Assembly (NCBI RefSeq): GCF_001894745.1 | Contig: NZ_BBYF01000005.1 | Span: 62,001 to 126,000, forward strand | DNA: 64,000 nucleotides | DNA from: Paenibacillus sp. NAIST15-1 | GTDB taxonomy: Bacteria > Bacillota > Bacilli > Paenibacillales > Paenibacillaceae | Reading direction: 5' to 3' | In this document: positions 50,659 through 59,143 of the stretch, one piece after another | Position numbering within the stretch: the first letter of the stretch is position 1 | Layout of the letters: every line of letters begins with the position of its first letter | Translations under genes and position numbers: made by a program | The notes under the pieces: model-generated | Databases searched by the model: none | Told to the model about the DNA's origin: nothing | Seen by the model: only the letters and a program-made list of their open reading frames with translations

Positions 50659-52008
50659 ATGATGTTTCAAACCCGTTTGGATTCCCGTTTCATCCTGCGA
50701 TTAATGCTGATTGGCGGCGGATTGCTGCTCGTATTCGCTTGTATGTTTGCGTTCTCGAAGACCTTGTCAGCCCACGGATATATCAATGATCCAGCCAGCC
50801 GCGCGATCCAGTGTAAAAACGGATTAAATACCAACTGCGGCCCGATCGTCTATGAGCCTCAGAGCCTGGAGGGGCCGAAAGGTTTTCCTGCTGCCGGGCC
50901 CCCTGACGGCAAAATCGCCAGTGCCGGCCTTGCCGGCTTCGCCCCGCTTGATCAGCAATCAGCTACTCGCTGGAACAAGGTGAGCATGAAGAGCGGCACC
51001 AACAACTTTACTTGGATTTTTACCGCTCGTCATGCCACGACAAGCTACCGGTATTTCATCACCAAGCCGGATTGGAATCCCAATGCACCGTTGACCCGCG
51101 CCCAGTTTGATCTGACTCCGTTCTGCACGATTAACGGGAATGGCCAGCAGCCGCCGGCTACGTTAACCCAAACCTGCAATGTGCCGCAAAGAGACGGTTA
51201 CCATGTAATTCTCGGGGTGTGGGATATCGCGGATACCCAAAATGCCTGGTACATCGTCATCGATGCCCAATTCGGTTCTGGCGACAACATTGCGCCTACG
51301 GCGCCGACTAATTTGGCAGTCAGCAACGTTGGCACAACGACGGCTACACTGACTTGGGGGGCCTCGACAGACAACATTGCCGTCACGGGTTATGAGGTGT
51401 ACAACGGCGTCAATGTCATCGCCACGGTTCCTGCCAATCAGACGAGCGCCAATCTCACCAATCTATTGGCAGGCACGACTTATAATCTAGCTGTGAAGGC
51501 GTTCGACGCTTCCGGTAATCGGTCACCGCTCAGCAATAGTGTCCAGTTTACGACTACGAAATTACCGGTTGACGTGACGCCGCCGACCAATCCGACCGGC
51601 CTCCATGTGATGGGCACCCCGACGTCGACGTCAGTGACGTTGATGTGGAATGCATCCACAGATGATTCCGGCATCGCTGGTTACCGGATTTACAACGGCA
51701 ACACGGTGATCGCTACTGTCACTGGTACGGCAACCGAGAAGGTCGTTACCGGTTTGTCGCCGAACACGCAATATACGTTTACGGTTCGCGCTTACGACCC
51801 GTCGAACAACGAATCTGGTGACAGCAATGCCGTGACGGTGTCAACGCCTGACGGTCCGAGCGCAACGCCATGGGCTCCAAATACCGCTTATGCGGTCAAT
51901 GCGCTCGTATCTTATAATGGCAAGGTGTACAAATGCCTCCAGAACCATACCTCCTTGCCGGGGTGGGAGCCGAGCAACGTGCCCGCGCTCTGGCAGCTGC
52001 AACCGTAA
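50659..52008 (+). CDS. AA10 lytic polysaccharide monooxygenase, chitin-active type
   Basis: 449 residues from the ATG at 50659 (GGGAGG 7 nt upstream). The signal peptide ends LSA, leaving the mature N-terminal histidine in [11 protein letters not shown]; the second histidine of the copper brace is in [13 protein letters not shown]. The catalytic domain (to about 215) is followed by two FN3 domains ([44 protein letters not shown]) and a CBM5/12 module ([29 protein letters not shown]). Oxidative cleavage of crystalline chitin is expected. Similar proteins help Paenibacillus larvae attack the insect peritrophic matrix. Terminator at 52031. Confidence 0.95.
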   Translation: MMFQTRLDSRFILRLMLIGGGLLLVFACMFAFSKTLSAHGYINDPASRAIQCKNGLNTNCGPIVYEPQSLEGPKGFPAAGPPDGKIASAGLAGFAPLDQQSATRWNKVSMKSGTNNFTWIFTARHATTSYRYFITKPDWNPNAPLTRAQFDLTPFCTINGNGQQPPATLTQTCNVPQRDGYHVILGVWDIADTQNAWYIVIDAQFGSGDNIAPTAPTNLAVSNVGTTTATLTWGASTDNIAVTGYEVYNGVNVIATVPANQTSANLTNLLAGTTYNLAVKAFDASGNRSPLSNSVQFTTTKLPVDVTPPTNPTGLHVMGTPTSTSVTLMWNASTDDSGIAGYRIYNGNTVIATVTGTATEKVVTGLSPNTQYTFTVRAYDPSNNESGDSNAVTVSTPDGPSATPWAPNTAYAVNALVSYNGKVYKCLQNHTSLPGWEPSNVPALWQLQP

Positions 52009-52030
52009 ACCCAGGCTTTAAAAGAGCTGG

Positions 52031-52067
52031 AATCCCGCCGTTTGCAAAGAGCGGCGGGATTATTTTT
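52031..52067 (+). terminator. Terminator of the LPMO gene
   Basis: Perfect stem AATCCCGCCG / CGGCGGGATT, loop TTTGCAAAGAG, followed by ATTTTT. Confidence 0.95.
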
Positions 52068-52169
52068 CATGATAGATTCGATCGAGTGGATTCCATGCAA
52101 TGACTCTACCATCTGGTACAAAGAAGTGCTTGTCGAGTTCACTCTATGAAAAAAGGAGCTGGAGATGGT

Positions 52170-52544
52170 ATGAAAAGGAAAATCGCGTCTATCGCTTTCG
52201 TGTTTGTCCTGTTGTTCAGTTTTGCTTCCACTGGTTTGGCCGCCTCAAGCGGACCGGGTACAGGCAACAATACTTGGGCGCCGGTTCAAGCCCATGGCAA
52301 TATTTATATCGAAGGCAACTTCATAAACAACGGGCAGATCAGCCTCGGGGTTAATTTTAATCTGTATCGGGTTACCCCGACCGGAGATGTGCTGGTAGGG
52401 AGTAATTCGACGAATACTATTGCGGCCGGTCAATATGCACGTCTCAAGATTCCTTTGGCTTCGAATCAACCCGACGGACAGTATAGACTTGTCTTAAGCT
52501 CACCAGGTGACTTTACCGTCGTTGCCTATCTGGGCTACAATTAA
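52170..52544 (+). CDS. Small secreted beta-rich protein
   Basis: 124 residues from the ATG at 52170, chosen because GGAGAT precedes it and a normal signal peptide starts there (MKRKIASIAFVFVLLFSFAS, cleavage after GLAA). The mature part of about 95 residues has alternating hydrophobic strands: VQAHGNIYIEGNFINNGQISLGVNFNLYRV, then TNTIAAGQYARLKIPL and YRLVLSSPGDFTVVAYLGYN. This looks like a single Ig-like or jelly-roll domain. No family is recognised. The gene has its own terminator and follows the LPMO gene. Confidence 0.75.
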   Translation: MKRKIASIAFVFVLLFSFASTGLAASSGPGTGNNTWAPVQAHGNIYIEGNFINNGQISLGVNFNLYRVTPTGDVLVGSNSTNTIAAGQYARLKIPLASNQPDGQYRLVLSSPGDFTVVAYLGYN

Positions 52545-52548
52545 CGTT

Positions 52549-52600
52549 AAAAACCTCCTCGGCCACATTTCTCCTTACGGTGGCGATGGAGGTTTTTCTT
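52549..52600 (+). terminator. Terminator after the small secreted protein
   Basis: AAAAACCTCC pairs with GGAGGTTTTT, with an inner CCAC / GTGG stem, followed by CTT. Confidence 0.85.
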
Positions 52601-52745
52601 ATTTTTAACATATTAACGAACTCAAATGTCTTTTAACAAAGTTAGATACTTTCGGAATCAATTTAGCTATTGACCTGAAATGGATTTCATACTTTAGCAT
52701 ACAAATAGGAGTTCTTTTTAAATATGCCAAAGGAGGATGATAACC

Positions 52746-53378
52746 ATGTATACAACAATTATTTTTGATATTGATGGAACATTAATAAATACAGAACAAG
52801 CGGTGTTGAGATCCTTGCAGAAGCTGCTAAAAATTACCTATGATCGGGAAGTTGACTTCTCAGAACTTGCTTTTGTGCTAGGGATACCAGGTTCTGTCTC
52901 TTTGAAACGACTGGGCATTAAGGATAATGACATCGAATATGCCAATCATTGTTGGAATGAGTTTATGGGGGATTATAAACATTCAATCCATGTTTACGAA
53001 GGTATTCAACAGTTGCTTGCGAGTCTGAAAGAACATTCTATTTCTACCGGGGTAGTCACATCCAAGACGAAACAAGAATTTGTCGACGATTTTGTTCCTT
53101 TTGGTCTTGATCAATATATGCAATACGTAATATGTGCAGATGATACAACATTGCACAAGCCTAATCCCGAACCATTACTAAAGTTTCTGGATATCTCGGG
53201 GGCGAAATCTGGGGCATCCATATACATCGGCGACACCATTTACGATTCTGAATGTGCCAGAGACGCTGGTGTTGACTTTGGACTAGCTTTGTGGGGATGT
53301 AAGCATGGGGATTCTATTCCAGCAAAGTATAAGTTCAACCATCCACTGGACATGCTTACACTTTTAAATCTCCAGTAA
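52746..53378 (+). CDS. HAD-superfamily hydrolase (PpaX/Gph-like)
   Basis: 210 residues from the ATG at 52746 (AGGAGG 9 nt upstream; the ATG at 52737 overlaps that site). Motif I is FDIDGTLINTE, motif II TGVVTSKTK, motif III lysine KPNPEP and motif IV IYIGDTIYDSECARDAG. The cap is of the alpha-helical C1 type, as in phosphoglycolate phosphatase and pyrophosphatase PpaX. The substrate is probably a small phosphate ester. The gene stands alone with a strong terminator. Confidence 0.93.
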   Translation: MYTTIIFDIDGTLINTEQAVLRSLQKLLKITYDREVDFSELAFVLGIPGSVSLKRLGIKDNDIEYANHCWNEFMGDYKHSIHVYEGIQQLLASLKEHSISTGVVTSKTKQEFVDDFVPFGLDQYMQYVICADDTTLHKPNPEPLLKFLDISGAKSGASIYIGDTIYDSECARDAGVDFGLALWGCKHGDSIPAKYKFNHPLDMLTLLNLQ

Positions 53379-53397
53379 AGGTATGCATCACAGCTAA

Positions 53398-53438
53398 AAC
53401 TTCTCATCTAAAGATTGAATAGATGAGAAGTTTTTTAT
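53398..53438 (+). terminator. Terminator of the HAD hydrolase gene
   Basis: Perfect 13-bp stem AACTTCTCATCTA / TAGATGAGAAGTT with a 9-nt loop, followed by TTTTAT. Confidence 0.95.
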
Positions 53439-53743
53439 ATAGGTAAATGATATTTATAGGTGAAGAGCATAGATTAGTTCAATCAGACTTATCGGCAATG
53501 ATAAAAATTCATCTCAACTATCTGATGATGCCACTTTGACACCTGCTTGTCGGGGGACAAGAACATGGTCCTATTTAAGTCGCTATTAGCGGATTTTTTA
53601 AGATTGATTTTTCAGATAGTCGTTATCTAGATTACATTTATATACATTGAACTGTATTTAAAGTTCTAATACTCTTATAAAAAGGATATGACATTGTAAA
53701 TTCATTTTAAAGTAAGAAAAGAAAAAGAAGGAAAGGATAACCA
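53439..53743. other. Intergenic region before the GDPD gene
   Basis: AT-rich. Contains a small hairpin CTTGT-CGGGGG-ACAAG (53548-53563) and CGCT-ATT-AGCG followed by GATTTTTT (about 53582-53600), possibly a weak terminator. AGAAGGAAAGGA precedes the GDPD start. No gene seen. Confidence 0.5.
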
Positions 53744-54715
53744 ATGAAAAAAAGAAAAAATAAAAAGACATATATCATTTTGGGGATAACCCTTTTGGTT
53801 GTTATGGTTTGGTTGAATAATACGAGTCTATTTTACTCGAAAGATACAAATTATAAGATTCTAGCTCATAGAGGATTGGCTCAAACCTTTGATATTTCAC
53901 AGGTAGAGTATGATACGAATACAGCTGAAATCATTTATCCACCTGAGCACCCTTATATAGAAAATACAATTCCTTCTATGAAGGCAGCATTTGATCATGG
54001 TGCTGACGTCGTGGAATTAGATATTCAGTTAACGAAGGATCATCAATTAGCTGTTTTTCATGATTTTACTTTAGAATATAGAACAAATGGTAAAGGTGAA
54101 GTCAAAGATTATATAATGAACGATTTGAAGAAACTAGATGTCGGCTTTAGATATACGGCTGATAATGGTGAGAGCTATCCGTTTCGTGGCAAAGGCATTG
54201 GTATGATGCCAAGCTTAGATGAGGTGTTTGCAGCTTTTCCTAATAAAGAGTTTTTAATTCATGACAAAGATGGAGATATGGAAACAACAAAAGTATTGTG
54301 GCATTCTTATTTAAGCAAATTGTCTAAGAACCAATTAGATAAAATAACAGTTTATGGTGATGGAGACAGCGAAGGGTTTGATTATTTACGTTCAAAACAT
54401 GCAGAGTTGAAATTGTTGACGAAAACAATGATGAAAAACGCACTTTTAAAATACGAATTATTAGGTTGGACGGGATATATTCCGAAAGAATTGCATAATA
54501 TGGAGCTTCATTTGCCTTTAAATTATGCGAAGTTCTTATGGGGTTGGCCAAATAAATTTATTGATAGAATGGAATCTGTCAATACGCGAGTCGTAATCGT
54601 AGAGGGAAATGGTAAATGGTCAGAAGGATTTGATACAAAAGAAAGCCTTGAAAAAATTCCAGCAGGATATCAGGGCTACATATGGACAAATAGGGTTGAT
54701 AAAGTTACTAAATGA
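53744..54715 (+). CDS. Membrane-anchored glycerophosphodiester phosphodiesterase family protein
   Basis: 323 residues. A basic N-terminus and one membrane helix (MKKRKNKKTYIILGITLLVV) anchor the protein outside. The GDPD site is LAHRGLAQTF, then ENTIPSMKAAFDHGADVVELDIQLTKDHQLAVFHDFTLEYRTNGKG: H-R-G, the E-x-D metal pair and H-D are intact. It hydrolyses glycerophosphodiesters to glycerol 3-phosphate and an alcohol. An extra segment between the HRG and ENT motifs (residues 48-70) is longer than usual. The gene stands alone; codon use is more AT-rich than in its neighbours. Confidence 0.93.
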   Translation: MKKRKNKKTYIILGITLLVVMVWLNNTSLFYSKDTNYKILAHRGLAQTFDISQVEYDTNTAEIIYPPEHPYIENTIPSMKAAFDHGADVVELDIQLTKDHQLAVFHDFTLEYRTNGKGEVKDYIMNDLKKLDVGFRYTADNGESYPFRGKGIGMMPSLDEVFAAFPNKEFLIHDKDGDMETTKVLWHSYLSKLSKNQLDKITVYGDGDSEGFDYLRSKHAELKLLTKTMMKNALLKYELLGWTGYIPKELHNMELHLPLNYAKFLWGWPNKFIDRMESVNTRVVIVEGNGKWSEGFDTKESLEKIPAGYQGYIWTNRVDKVTK

Positions 54716-55105
54716 TTTCATTTATCAAAAACAGTTGCTTCTTCATTGACCTTGAGGGGAATCGAATTGAACACTGAAGAAGTATGCGGCACGGGGTAAG
54801 GAATAGCGATTAGGGAATTAGAAAGCAATTAGAATCAGACATAGGAGGCACGGCCATCAGAATGTAACGCTGGCATGCCTCTTTTTGTTTTCAGGATTAC
54901 ATTCCAACGTATATTTATAGGAAGAAAGGCGCGACAAGGGTTTGAATATACTTTTATACATATGAACAAAATACAATGTATTCTACACTATGAAGCATAT
55001 ATCGCCGAAGTGGTTGATACGAAGGAGGAAGCCTTTGTTAAGACCAAATAGTTCGTTGAAGAGGTTGTATCAAAAAATCAACTAGCTTGCGTGGGTGAAC
55101 GACAG
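54716..55105. other. Intergenic region between GDPD and rpiA
   Basis: Contains a terminator (54844-54890). A short frame 54962-55051 (MNKIQCILHYEAYIAEVVDT..) ends in TAG, and the same frame then continues FVEEVVSKNQLACVGE directly into rpiA. This looks like the remains of a small protein gene with a nonsense codon. Confidence 0.45.
54844..54890 (+). terminator. Terminator-like hairpin after the GDPD gene
   Basis: GAGGCA-CGGCCA pairs with TGGCA-TGCCTC across a loop of about 15 nt, followed by TTTTTG. Confidence 0.7.
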
Positions 55106-55801
55106 ATGACCAATTATGAACAAGAAAAAAAGCTAGCTGCATTAACGGCGCTGGCTTATGTAGAAGACAAGATGATAATCGGGATCGGAAGCGGGAGCAC
55201 GGCAAGCCACTTTATCCAATTTCTCGGAGAGAAAGTGGGAGAAGGGCTTCAAGTAACCGGCGTGCCTACGTCCAAAGAGACGGAGCGCCTCTGTACATTA
55301 CTTGGCATTCCACTGATCACAACTCAAATTCCAGAAAAAATTGATCTTACCGTTGACGGAGCAGATGAATTCGATCCGTATCTGCGATTAATAAAAGGGG
55401 GAGGCGGCTACTTGCTAAAGGAAAAACTGGTTGCCTCTTGTTCCGCTAGAACGGTTATTATTACGGATTCCAGAAAACAAGTAAGCGTACTCGGACGCAC
55501 ATACGCGCTACCGATCGAAGTGATTCCGCTAATGTGGGGCCAGATCGCGAAGAAGCTTAGGGACTTGGGAGGCGAAGCGAAATTACGCTCTTTTGGGACA
55601 CCGCCTGTACCTTATTTGAGCGAAAATGGAAACTATATTCTAGACTGCAAGTTCGCATCTATCGATCAGCCAGAACGCCTAGCCGATGAGCTTTCCCGAA
55701 TGAACGGCATCGTCGAACACGGACTGTTCATCGGAATTGCTGATGAGGTCATCATGGGGGATAAGGAGGGGACGAGATGTTTTCGCATTGGCTCAAAATG
55801 A
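55106..55801 (+). CDS. rpiA: Ribose-5-phosphate isomerase A
   Basis: 231 residues from the ATG at 55106; the GTG at 55091 is an alternative, and the ribosome binding site (GGGTGA) is weak for both. Landmarks are GIGSGSTASHFIQFLGEKV, TSKETERLCTLLGIPL, DLTVDGADEFDPYLRLIKGGGGYLLKEKLVA (with the active-site D-G-A-D-E and K-G-G-G) and GIVEHGLFIGIADEVIMG. It interconverts ribose 5-phosphate and ribulose 5-phosphate in the pentose phosphate pathway. No neighbouring pathway genes are present, so it may be a second copy. Confidence 0.96.
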   Translation: MTNYEQEKKLAALTALAYVEDKMIIGIGSGSTASHFIQFLGEKVGEGLQVTGVPTSKETERLCTLLGIPLITTQIPEKIDLTVDGADEFDPYLRLIKGGGGYLLKEKLVASCSARTVIITDSRKQVSVLGRTYALPIEVIPLMWGQIAKKLRDLGGEAKLRSFGTPPVPYLSENGNYILDCKFASIDQPERLADELSRMNGIVEHGLFIGIADEVIMGDKEGTRCFRIGSK

Positions 55802-55905
55802 CAGAGTTTCAATGTTGTTTTTCCGGAGCAGCAATCGACATCAATATCTTGAGACGTTTCTCGCTGCCAGAGAAATATCCGCAACTTCGTTGGGATGAGT
55901 CATAA
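55798..55905 (+). CDS. Possible 35-residue frame overlapping the rpiA stop
   Basis: ATG overlaps the rpiA stop (ATGA). The frame reads MTEFQCCFSGAAIDINILRR, then SLPEKYPQLRWDES. The overlap suggests coupling, but the peptide matches nothing known to me and may be a remnant of a neighbouring gene. Confidence 0.22.
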   Translation: MTEFQCCFSGAAIDINILRRFSLPEKYPQLRWDES

Positions 55906-55912
55906 GGATGGC

Positions 55913-55978
55913 GTAGAGTCGATAGCAAGCGTTTATTCCACCTTATTACAAACCGTAAATTGTAGGAATAAACTCTAC
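55913..55978. repeat. Nested inverted repeat
   Basis: GTAGAGT ... GTTTATTCC ... TACAA is mirrored by TTGTA, GGAATAAAC and ACTCTAC. The right arm is contiguous and the left arm has inserts. No T run follows. It is the only notable structure in 55906-56278, which otherwise holds no gene. Confidence 0.6.
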
Positions 55979-56278
55979 GGACGAGCTTTTGACTTACAAA
56001 TTATATTAAATATTAGGGACATTAAAAACTGCCTAGAGGCACGGAAACCATATTAATAACATACTCTCTGAGCTCTACGGTGAGCTCAAGCGGCGCATTC
56101 CAAACATTAATTAGCGTTGAGTTTGTTTCTTAAGCCAGTATTGGCGATTGTAGGTCTGAATGAAAGGTTGTTCGGATTGCACTTGCAAGGTGAAACTGTG
56201 CTTTCATTGAGTCCATGTGAAACAAAGTGGAACATAATGTAATCATTTTACGTCTACGTTATTAAAGGGAGGGGTTCG

Positions 56279-56544
56279 ATGCTTCGAAAAATACTGCCGA
56301 TTGTATTCTCTATCGTAATGTTATTGAGTGCTTGCAGGTCAGATGAAGGCTTTCCGAACCACAATTGGGTAATACTCCTCCCCAGCCAGAAGTCAACGTT
56401 AATGGAGAATCCATTCAGGTGTATCAAAGCTCATACTGTTGGGGAAACACTTGTGCCGATTATATAAGACCAGAAGAAATGCTTAGAGATAAGGAAAAAG
56501 AATTTCTGAAGGTAGTTCAAGCTACGTATTTGTTATCGAAGTGA
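56279..56544 (+). pseudogene. Small lipoprotein gene with a frameshift
   Basis: The ATG at 56279 follows GGGAGGGG and encodes a lipoprotein signal (MLRKILPIVFSIVMLLSAC, cysteine 19). The frame ends at 56467 with non-conserved residues, while in the +1 frame, from about 56368, the sequence reads LGNTPPQPEVNVNGESIQVYQSSYCWGNTCADYIRPEEMLRDKEKEF. That segment (V-N-G-x-x-I-x-V-Y-Q-S-S-Y-C-W-G) is known from small Paenibacillus and Bacillus lipoproteins of about 150 residues. Both the frameshift and an early stop after LLSK indicate decay. Confidence 0.65.
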
Positions 56545-56598
56545 TAGATTAACTTGTTTGTTCAATGAAACCAGGGAGCAAACCTTAGGGGGGATTCA

Positions 56599-56889
56599 AT
56601 GATTGTACCTGCTCATTTAGACGGTGCGAAGGTGATAATGTATGTGGATAATGATGTGAACCGTCCAATCGCAAGAATGCTATATGAAGAAGATAATGGC
56701 TCTTCTAAGGAAATAATCATTACAGGGTTAGCACTTGCGAAATACGACGATTCCAATGATTATTATCTGTTCTTATGTGATAAGAACTGGGAAGTCTATC
56801 AAGATTTTGATATGGGATCAATCGAAGAGGCACTCCATAGTTCTATCGCAAGTTTTGAGCTAAACAAGAGTGATTGGAAGTATGTATAG
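56599..56889 (+). CDS. Hypothetical protein, 96 residues
   Basis: GGGGGGATTCA gives a good ribosome binding site before the ATG. The protein has no signal or membrane helix. It is acidic and looks like a compact alpha/beta domain (AKVIMYVDNDVNRPIARMLYE, then YYLFLCDKNWEVYQDFDMGSIEEALHSSIASF). The ending D-x-G-S-I-E-E-A-x-x-x-x-x-x-x-F is found in several small Bacillota proteins without a known role. It follows the broken lipoprotein gene by 54 bp. Confidence 0.65.
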   Translation: MIVPAHLDGAKVIMYVDNDVNRPIARMLYEEDNGSSKEIIITGLALAKYDDSNDYYLFLCDKNWEVYQDFDMGSIEEALHSSIASFELNKSDWKYV

Positions 56890-56982
56890 ATTACGCTAAC
56901 AAGACACGATAGTTTAAACATATTTTGTTGAGCAGCTTCCGAAGCCAGCATACTTAATCAGTATGTAAACCTTTTAAAAAAC

Positions 56983-57008
56983 AAAAAAAGGGACGGAGTC
57001 CCTCTTTT
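56983..57008 (-). terminator. Terminator of the small membrane protein gene
   Basis: On the minus strand AGAGGGACTCCGTCCCTTTT: stem AGGGAC / GTCCCT with a short loop, followed by seven T. It lies 11 bp after the stop at 57020. Confidence 0.85.
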
Positions 57009-57019
57009 CAAAGAGTATA

Positions 57020-57208
57020 TTAGATTTTAACTGTACCCGTTTGTCTGTCTGATGCAATAAATAATGGATCTCCAGTTTCAGTATGCTTCACACCTGCATC
57101 TGAAGTAAAGATGATGCCAATAGAAATCATCAAAAATAACAATAAGGCACTTAACAATAAGCTTGTAGGAAAAGATTGGGAGCTTGAACTTTTCAAAAAG
57201 TACCACAC
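57020..57208 (-). CDS. Small single-pass membrane protein
   Basis: 62 residues starting at GTG (AAAGG upstream). A membrane helix (SLLLSALLLFLMISIGIIF) is followed by a polar tail (TSDAGVKHTETGDPLFIASD). It has its own promoter (57239-57266) and a strong terminator (56983-57008) at the right distances, which is the main reason to accept it. Function unknown. Confidence 0.6.
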   Translation of the reverse strand: MWYFLKSSSSQSFPTSLLLSALLLFLMISIGIIFTSDAGVKHTETGDPLFIASDRQTGTVKI

Positions 57209-57238
57209 CCTTTACGTGGAAATACTTACTGGTTTTAT

Positions 57239-57266
57239 GATATAGTCTACCATTTATTTGTGTCAA
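57239..57266 (-). promoter_or_regulatory. Promoter of the small membrane protein gene
   Basis: TTGACA (57266-57261) and TATATC (57244-57239) are 16 bp apart on the minus strand, 31 bp before the GTG start. Confidence 0.55.
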
Positions 57267-57543
57267 GACTAAAAAACATGTGAAGCTTTCGTTTGGGCAG
57301 ATGACTTACCTTTGGTCTATACTAGCAATCAGTAACCCATCCATCGCTGAATTTATTGATTATGTAGGTCGATGGGTGGCAGCACGCTAGAGCATGTGGA
57401 TGTAATTGCTATCTAGGGGAATCTGTAATCTTCTAAAACTAAAGGAGATAGAGGCGCTGGATGTTGGGCACTGATTCCAGTGTTTTTTGTGTGATACAAT
57501 AAGGAAAAGGGTAGAAGATGGAAATTTGGAACGGAGGGAAAGC
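57267..57543. other. Intergenic region before the twin-CxxC protein gene
   Basis: No gene is supported. A loose inverted repeat ACCCATC...CGATGGGT (about 57332-57377) is present. The ribosome binding site GGAGGG lies at the end. Confidence 0.5.
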
Positions 57544-58383
57544 TTGCTTACGTGGAATAGCGATGTATGGGGAAAGCTGACAGGGCCGTACAGTTCTGCA
57601 GAAAATCTATCTGAGTTATTGCAGCAGCTAATGCGCCATTATAGTGAGGAGCTTTTTGATGAAATCTTCCAAGAGTACTTGTACCATCAAAATACGATAT
57701 ATACGGCCACATATGCAGCGATGCCTTTTTTAGCACAAATCGCATGTTCAACATCTGATGCTGAAGTGCGCAAAGAGCTGTTTGTAAATTGCGGTATAAT
57801 CGAGGCAAGCCGTGATGGGCACGATGAGGAGCCATTTCCAGAAGCTTGGGCTGAACTGGCTGAAGATGTAGGCAAGTCTGTCTGCACTGAATTGTATCGT
57901 GAATATGTAGAGGCTATCGGGAAACTCAAGGCGCTTACGAAGGAAGTATTCACCTATACAGCCCATCATTCCGTCGATGAGACGGAGAAACGTTTTATTC
58001 TTATTGCGGATGCCGCTTATCGAGGTTCGTATATGCTTGCCGATATGTTGATGACTTTTAGTAACGGTGATGAGTATGTGGCCATGTGTCCGGCCTGCGA
58101 CAATGATGTATATATCTGGCCTCATGTAGATCATTCTGAAGAAATCGAAATACTTCAAGCCTATGAACAAGATCCCGTCTTTCACACTGATCAGGAATCC
58201 CATCTGATCGTCCCGGTCACGTCATTTGCAGATAAAGAAATACGAATATTAGCGGAGCGGGCGGAAGCGATCGGGGAGCAAACATTGGTTAGGCATCTGT
58301 ATTATTTAGCGGGGGAAGCATCATGTCCATCCTGCCGTGAGAAAATTTCCGTATGGCCGTCTTTACTTAGCACATTTTCATAG
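57544..58383 (+). CDS. Unknown protein with two CxxC zinc-ribbon-like motifs
   Basis: 279 residues from the TTG at 57544, preferred over an earlier GTG/ATG because GGAGGGAAAG lies just upstream. The N-terminal 200 residues are helical and HEAT-repeat-like (FQEYLYHQNTIYTATYAAMPFLAQIACS; VDETEKRFILIADAAYRGSYMLADML). The C-terminal part carries CPACDNDVYIWP and, about 95 residues later, CPSCREKISVWP; the two halves of a zinc site, each followed by an (I/V)WP, look like an internal duplication. No family name is certain. It is followed by a terminator. Confidence 0.8.
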   Translation: MLTWNSDVWGKLTGPYSSAENLSELLQQLMRHYSEELFDEIFQEYLYHQNTIYTATYAAMPFLAQIACSTSDAEVRKELFVNCGIIEASRDGHDEEPFPEAWAELAEDVGKSVCTELYREYVEAIGKLKALTKEVFTYTAHHSVDETEKRFILIADAAYRGSYMLADMLMTFSNGDEYVAMCPACDNDVYIWPHVDHSEEIEILQAYEQDPVFHTDQESHLIVPVTSFADKEIRILAERAEAIGEQTLVRHLYYLAGEASCPSCREKISVWPSLLSTFS

Positions 58384-58423
58384 TTGGGCGCAAGTTAAGA
58401 GTATGTTAACCAATTGGATTTCT

Positions 58424-58458
58424 AGGAGCTGTCACGCGCGACAAGCTCCTTCTTATTT
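58424..58458 (+). terminator. Terminator of the twin-CxxC protein gene
   Basis: AGGAGCTGTC pairs with GAC-A-AGCTCCT across loop ACGCGC, followed by TCTTATTTT. Confidence 0.75.
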
Positions 58459-58666
58459 TCCGCCGATAGCCCCTTTGAGGTGAACCTTATTACTAGTTGG
58501 GCGAAAAAATCTACATTTTATTTGATCTCCTGTGAAAGAGGAGAATCTACCGTACGCAAGTGAAAACAAATAGATCCAATTTATATTGGAGCAGCCAAAC
58601 CACTTATGCGTGATTTAGTTACAGCTGTTATACAACCTACAAGCAAGTGGAGGGCACTTTGTTGAT

Positions 58667-58906
58667 TTGCCTGATGCAGTGGGAATGGGTGTTGTTTTAT
58701 GGGATGATATCGTTCTTGAAGACAAGCTATGTTACTGCTATGTGTGTACCACAGAAGAAGCAGCTTATGGCCAAGTTATCATAAATGATGGGAGTAAATC
58801 AGCTATCTCAGATGGCTTTGGTGGCAATCCTCCTAATGCAACGGTCTGTAAGACCATTGACAATCAGTTATTCAAGAAACGGTTATTAGAATTATTGGTA
58901 AGTTAA
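58667..58906 (+). CDS. Hypothetical protein or C-terminal remnant, 79 residues
   Basis: Starts at TTG behind GTGGAGGG. Sequence like that of a compact domain: GVVLWDDIVLEDKLCYCYVCTTEEAAYGQVIIND, then NPPNATVCKTIDNQLFKKRLLELL. In the same frame the coding character begins earlier (QLLYNLQASGGHFVDLPDAVGMG from 58619), so this may be the end of a longer, truncated protein. No family is recognised. A terminator follows at 58968-58997. Confidence 0.45.
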   Translation: MPDAVGMGVVLWDDIVLEDKLCYCYVCTTEEAAYGQVIINDGSKSAISDGFGGNPPNATVCKTIDNQLFKKRLLELLVS

Positions 58907-58967
58907 CATTACGGCGTGTTTTGATGAAAAACAATTTCCAGTAATAGATTATCAAAAAGTAGTATTT

Positions 58968-58997
58968 ATGAGCAGGCCATCAGTCTGCTCATTTTAT
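58968..58997 (+). terminator. Terminator before the second two-component operon
   Basis: Perfect stem ATGAGCAG / CTGCTCAT with a 9-nt loop, followed by TTTATG. Confidence 0.8.
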
Positions 58998-59143
58998 GTG
59001 TGCAACGCATGGTGATAGACTTTAGACGGGCCTCATTTTTATGAAACTCTATAAACTAACGTTAAAATCGTCTTAACTGGAAAATTTCTTGTATTGTGTT
59101 AATCTGTCTAATGGCGAACGCAATTTAGAGAGAGGGATGCTAC

